This document shows positions 63,541 to 64,000 of a stretch of 64,000 nucleotides of DNA, piece by piece (within the stretch, counting starts at the first letter, position 1; each line of letters begins with the position of its first letter). The position numbers and the translations under genes are program-made. Source of the stretch: Polytrichum commune (lineage: Eukaryota > Streptophyta > Polytrichopsida > Polytrichales > Polytrichaceae); contig OX485805.1 in the NCBI GenBank assembly GCA_950295325.1, positions 24,353,501-24,417,500 of the forward strand, given 5' to 3'. The notes beneath the pieces were generated by a model, which ran no database searches, was not told the origin of the DNA, and worked only from the letters and a program-made list of their open reading frames with translations.

Positions 63541-64000
63541 CCTTGACTAACACACACCGATTGACCTATAGCAAATGAAGGCTACGCGCTTTCCTTGGCG
63601 CTTGAAAACCACCCATTGGGAACTCAAAACCTCGCTCACGGATCATCCTATGTACATGCTCGCTTTAGAAAAGAAAGTGAGTTGTTTGTTCTCTTTGTCA
63701 CTTTCAAACACACTTTCCTTTGTGAAACATTTAATCGAGCTTCTTCTTACTTTATAAAAATGGATACCGTCTTTCCATCGCGAGTCTTTCTACTCCGGTA
63801 CAACTACGAGTTCACGAATATCTCACACCCAAAAAGGTTTCCACACATTTGAAGTCCACATCCTTTCTCGAAGAAAGCAATGGACATAATCCGTCGCCAC
63901 AAAGTGACAAGAGAAAGAGGGAACCCAAATCAAGTCCACAACATCCGACCACGTGGGTGGTGTAACACTAAATGTATAGAATAAGTGGAGTTTATTACAC
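63541..64000. other. window end without recognisable genes
   Basis: Two overlapping short plus-strand frames (63575-63852) have no domain. A CACTAAATGTATAGAATAAG block at about 63967 may be the start of another CACTAAATA-type element continuing beyond the window. Confidence 0.35.

Overview
The window is nuclear DNA of a land plant. The genes are split by spliceosomal introns with GT-AG borders. The polyubiquitin carries the plant residues Ser19, Asp24 and Ala57, and a vacuolar-type cation/H+ exchanger is present. A protein kinase with a long N-terminal region of a kind I associate mainly with mosses, liverworts and lycophytes, together with modest intron sizes, points to a non-flowering plant. 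That placement is inference.

Six host loci can be read. A ten-exon CAX cation/H+ antiporter lies at 2916-9059 (+). A kinase whose C-terminus extends through a second exon lies at 22330-24977 (+). A degenerate LRR-VIII/HPCA1-like receptor kinase remnant lies at 25587-28108 (+). A LURP-one/tubby-like protein lies at 29049-29909 (-), with duplications on both flanks. A complete six-exon proteasome ATPase RPT3 lies at 37801-41639 (-). An intronless eight-unit polyubiquitin lies at 48126-49955 (-). RPT3 and polyubiquitin both belong to ubiquitin-proteasome housekeeping. The other genes show no functional link, as expected for a plant chromosome without operons.

Most of the remaining sequence is DNA transposons, mostly non-autonomous, several with readable target-site duplications. 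There are hAT elements with perfect 8-bp duplications (15601-16729, 20530-20921, 60721-61539). There is a Tourist/PIF-Harbinger-like MITE family with 3-bp TAA/TGA/TTA duplications and GGGCC-type ends (14966, 17993, 35677, 45490, 50411, 52703, 54023). There is a pogo-like element (14239-14935) and several MITEs whose ends read CACTAAATA. Two decayed Harbinger transposases (11852-12790 and 43904-44972, both -) and hAT transposase fragments are possible relics of the enzymes that moved them. A roughly 3-kb foldback (59466-62430) carries a nested hAT element, and a single-arm relative lies at 32862-33925. One non-LTR retrotransposon zinc-binding fragment is internally triplicated (46914-47330). 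I saw no LTR retrotransposon coding sequence.

From 50978 to 59465 the sequence is nearly gene-free, with only MITEs and homopolymer tracts recognisable. No tRNA, rRNA or CRISPR array could be supported.
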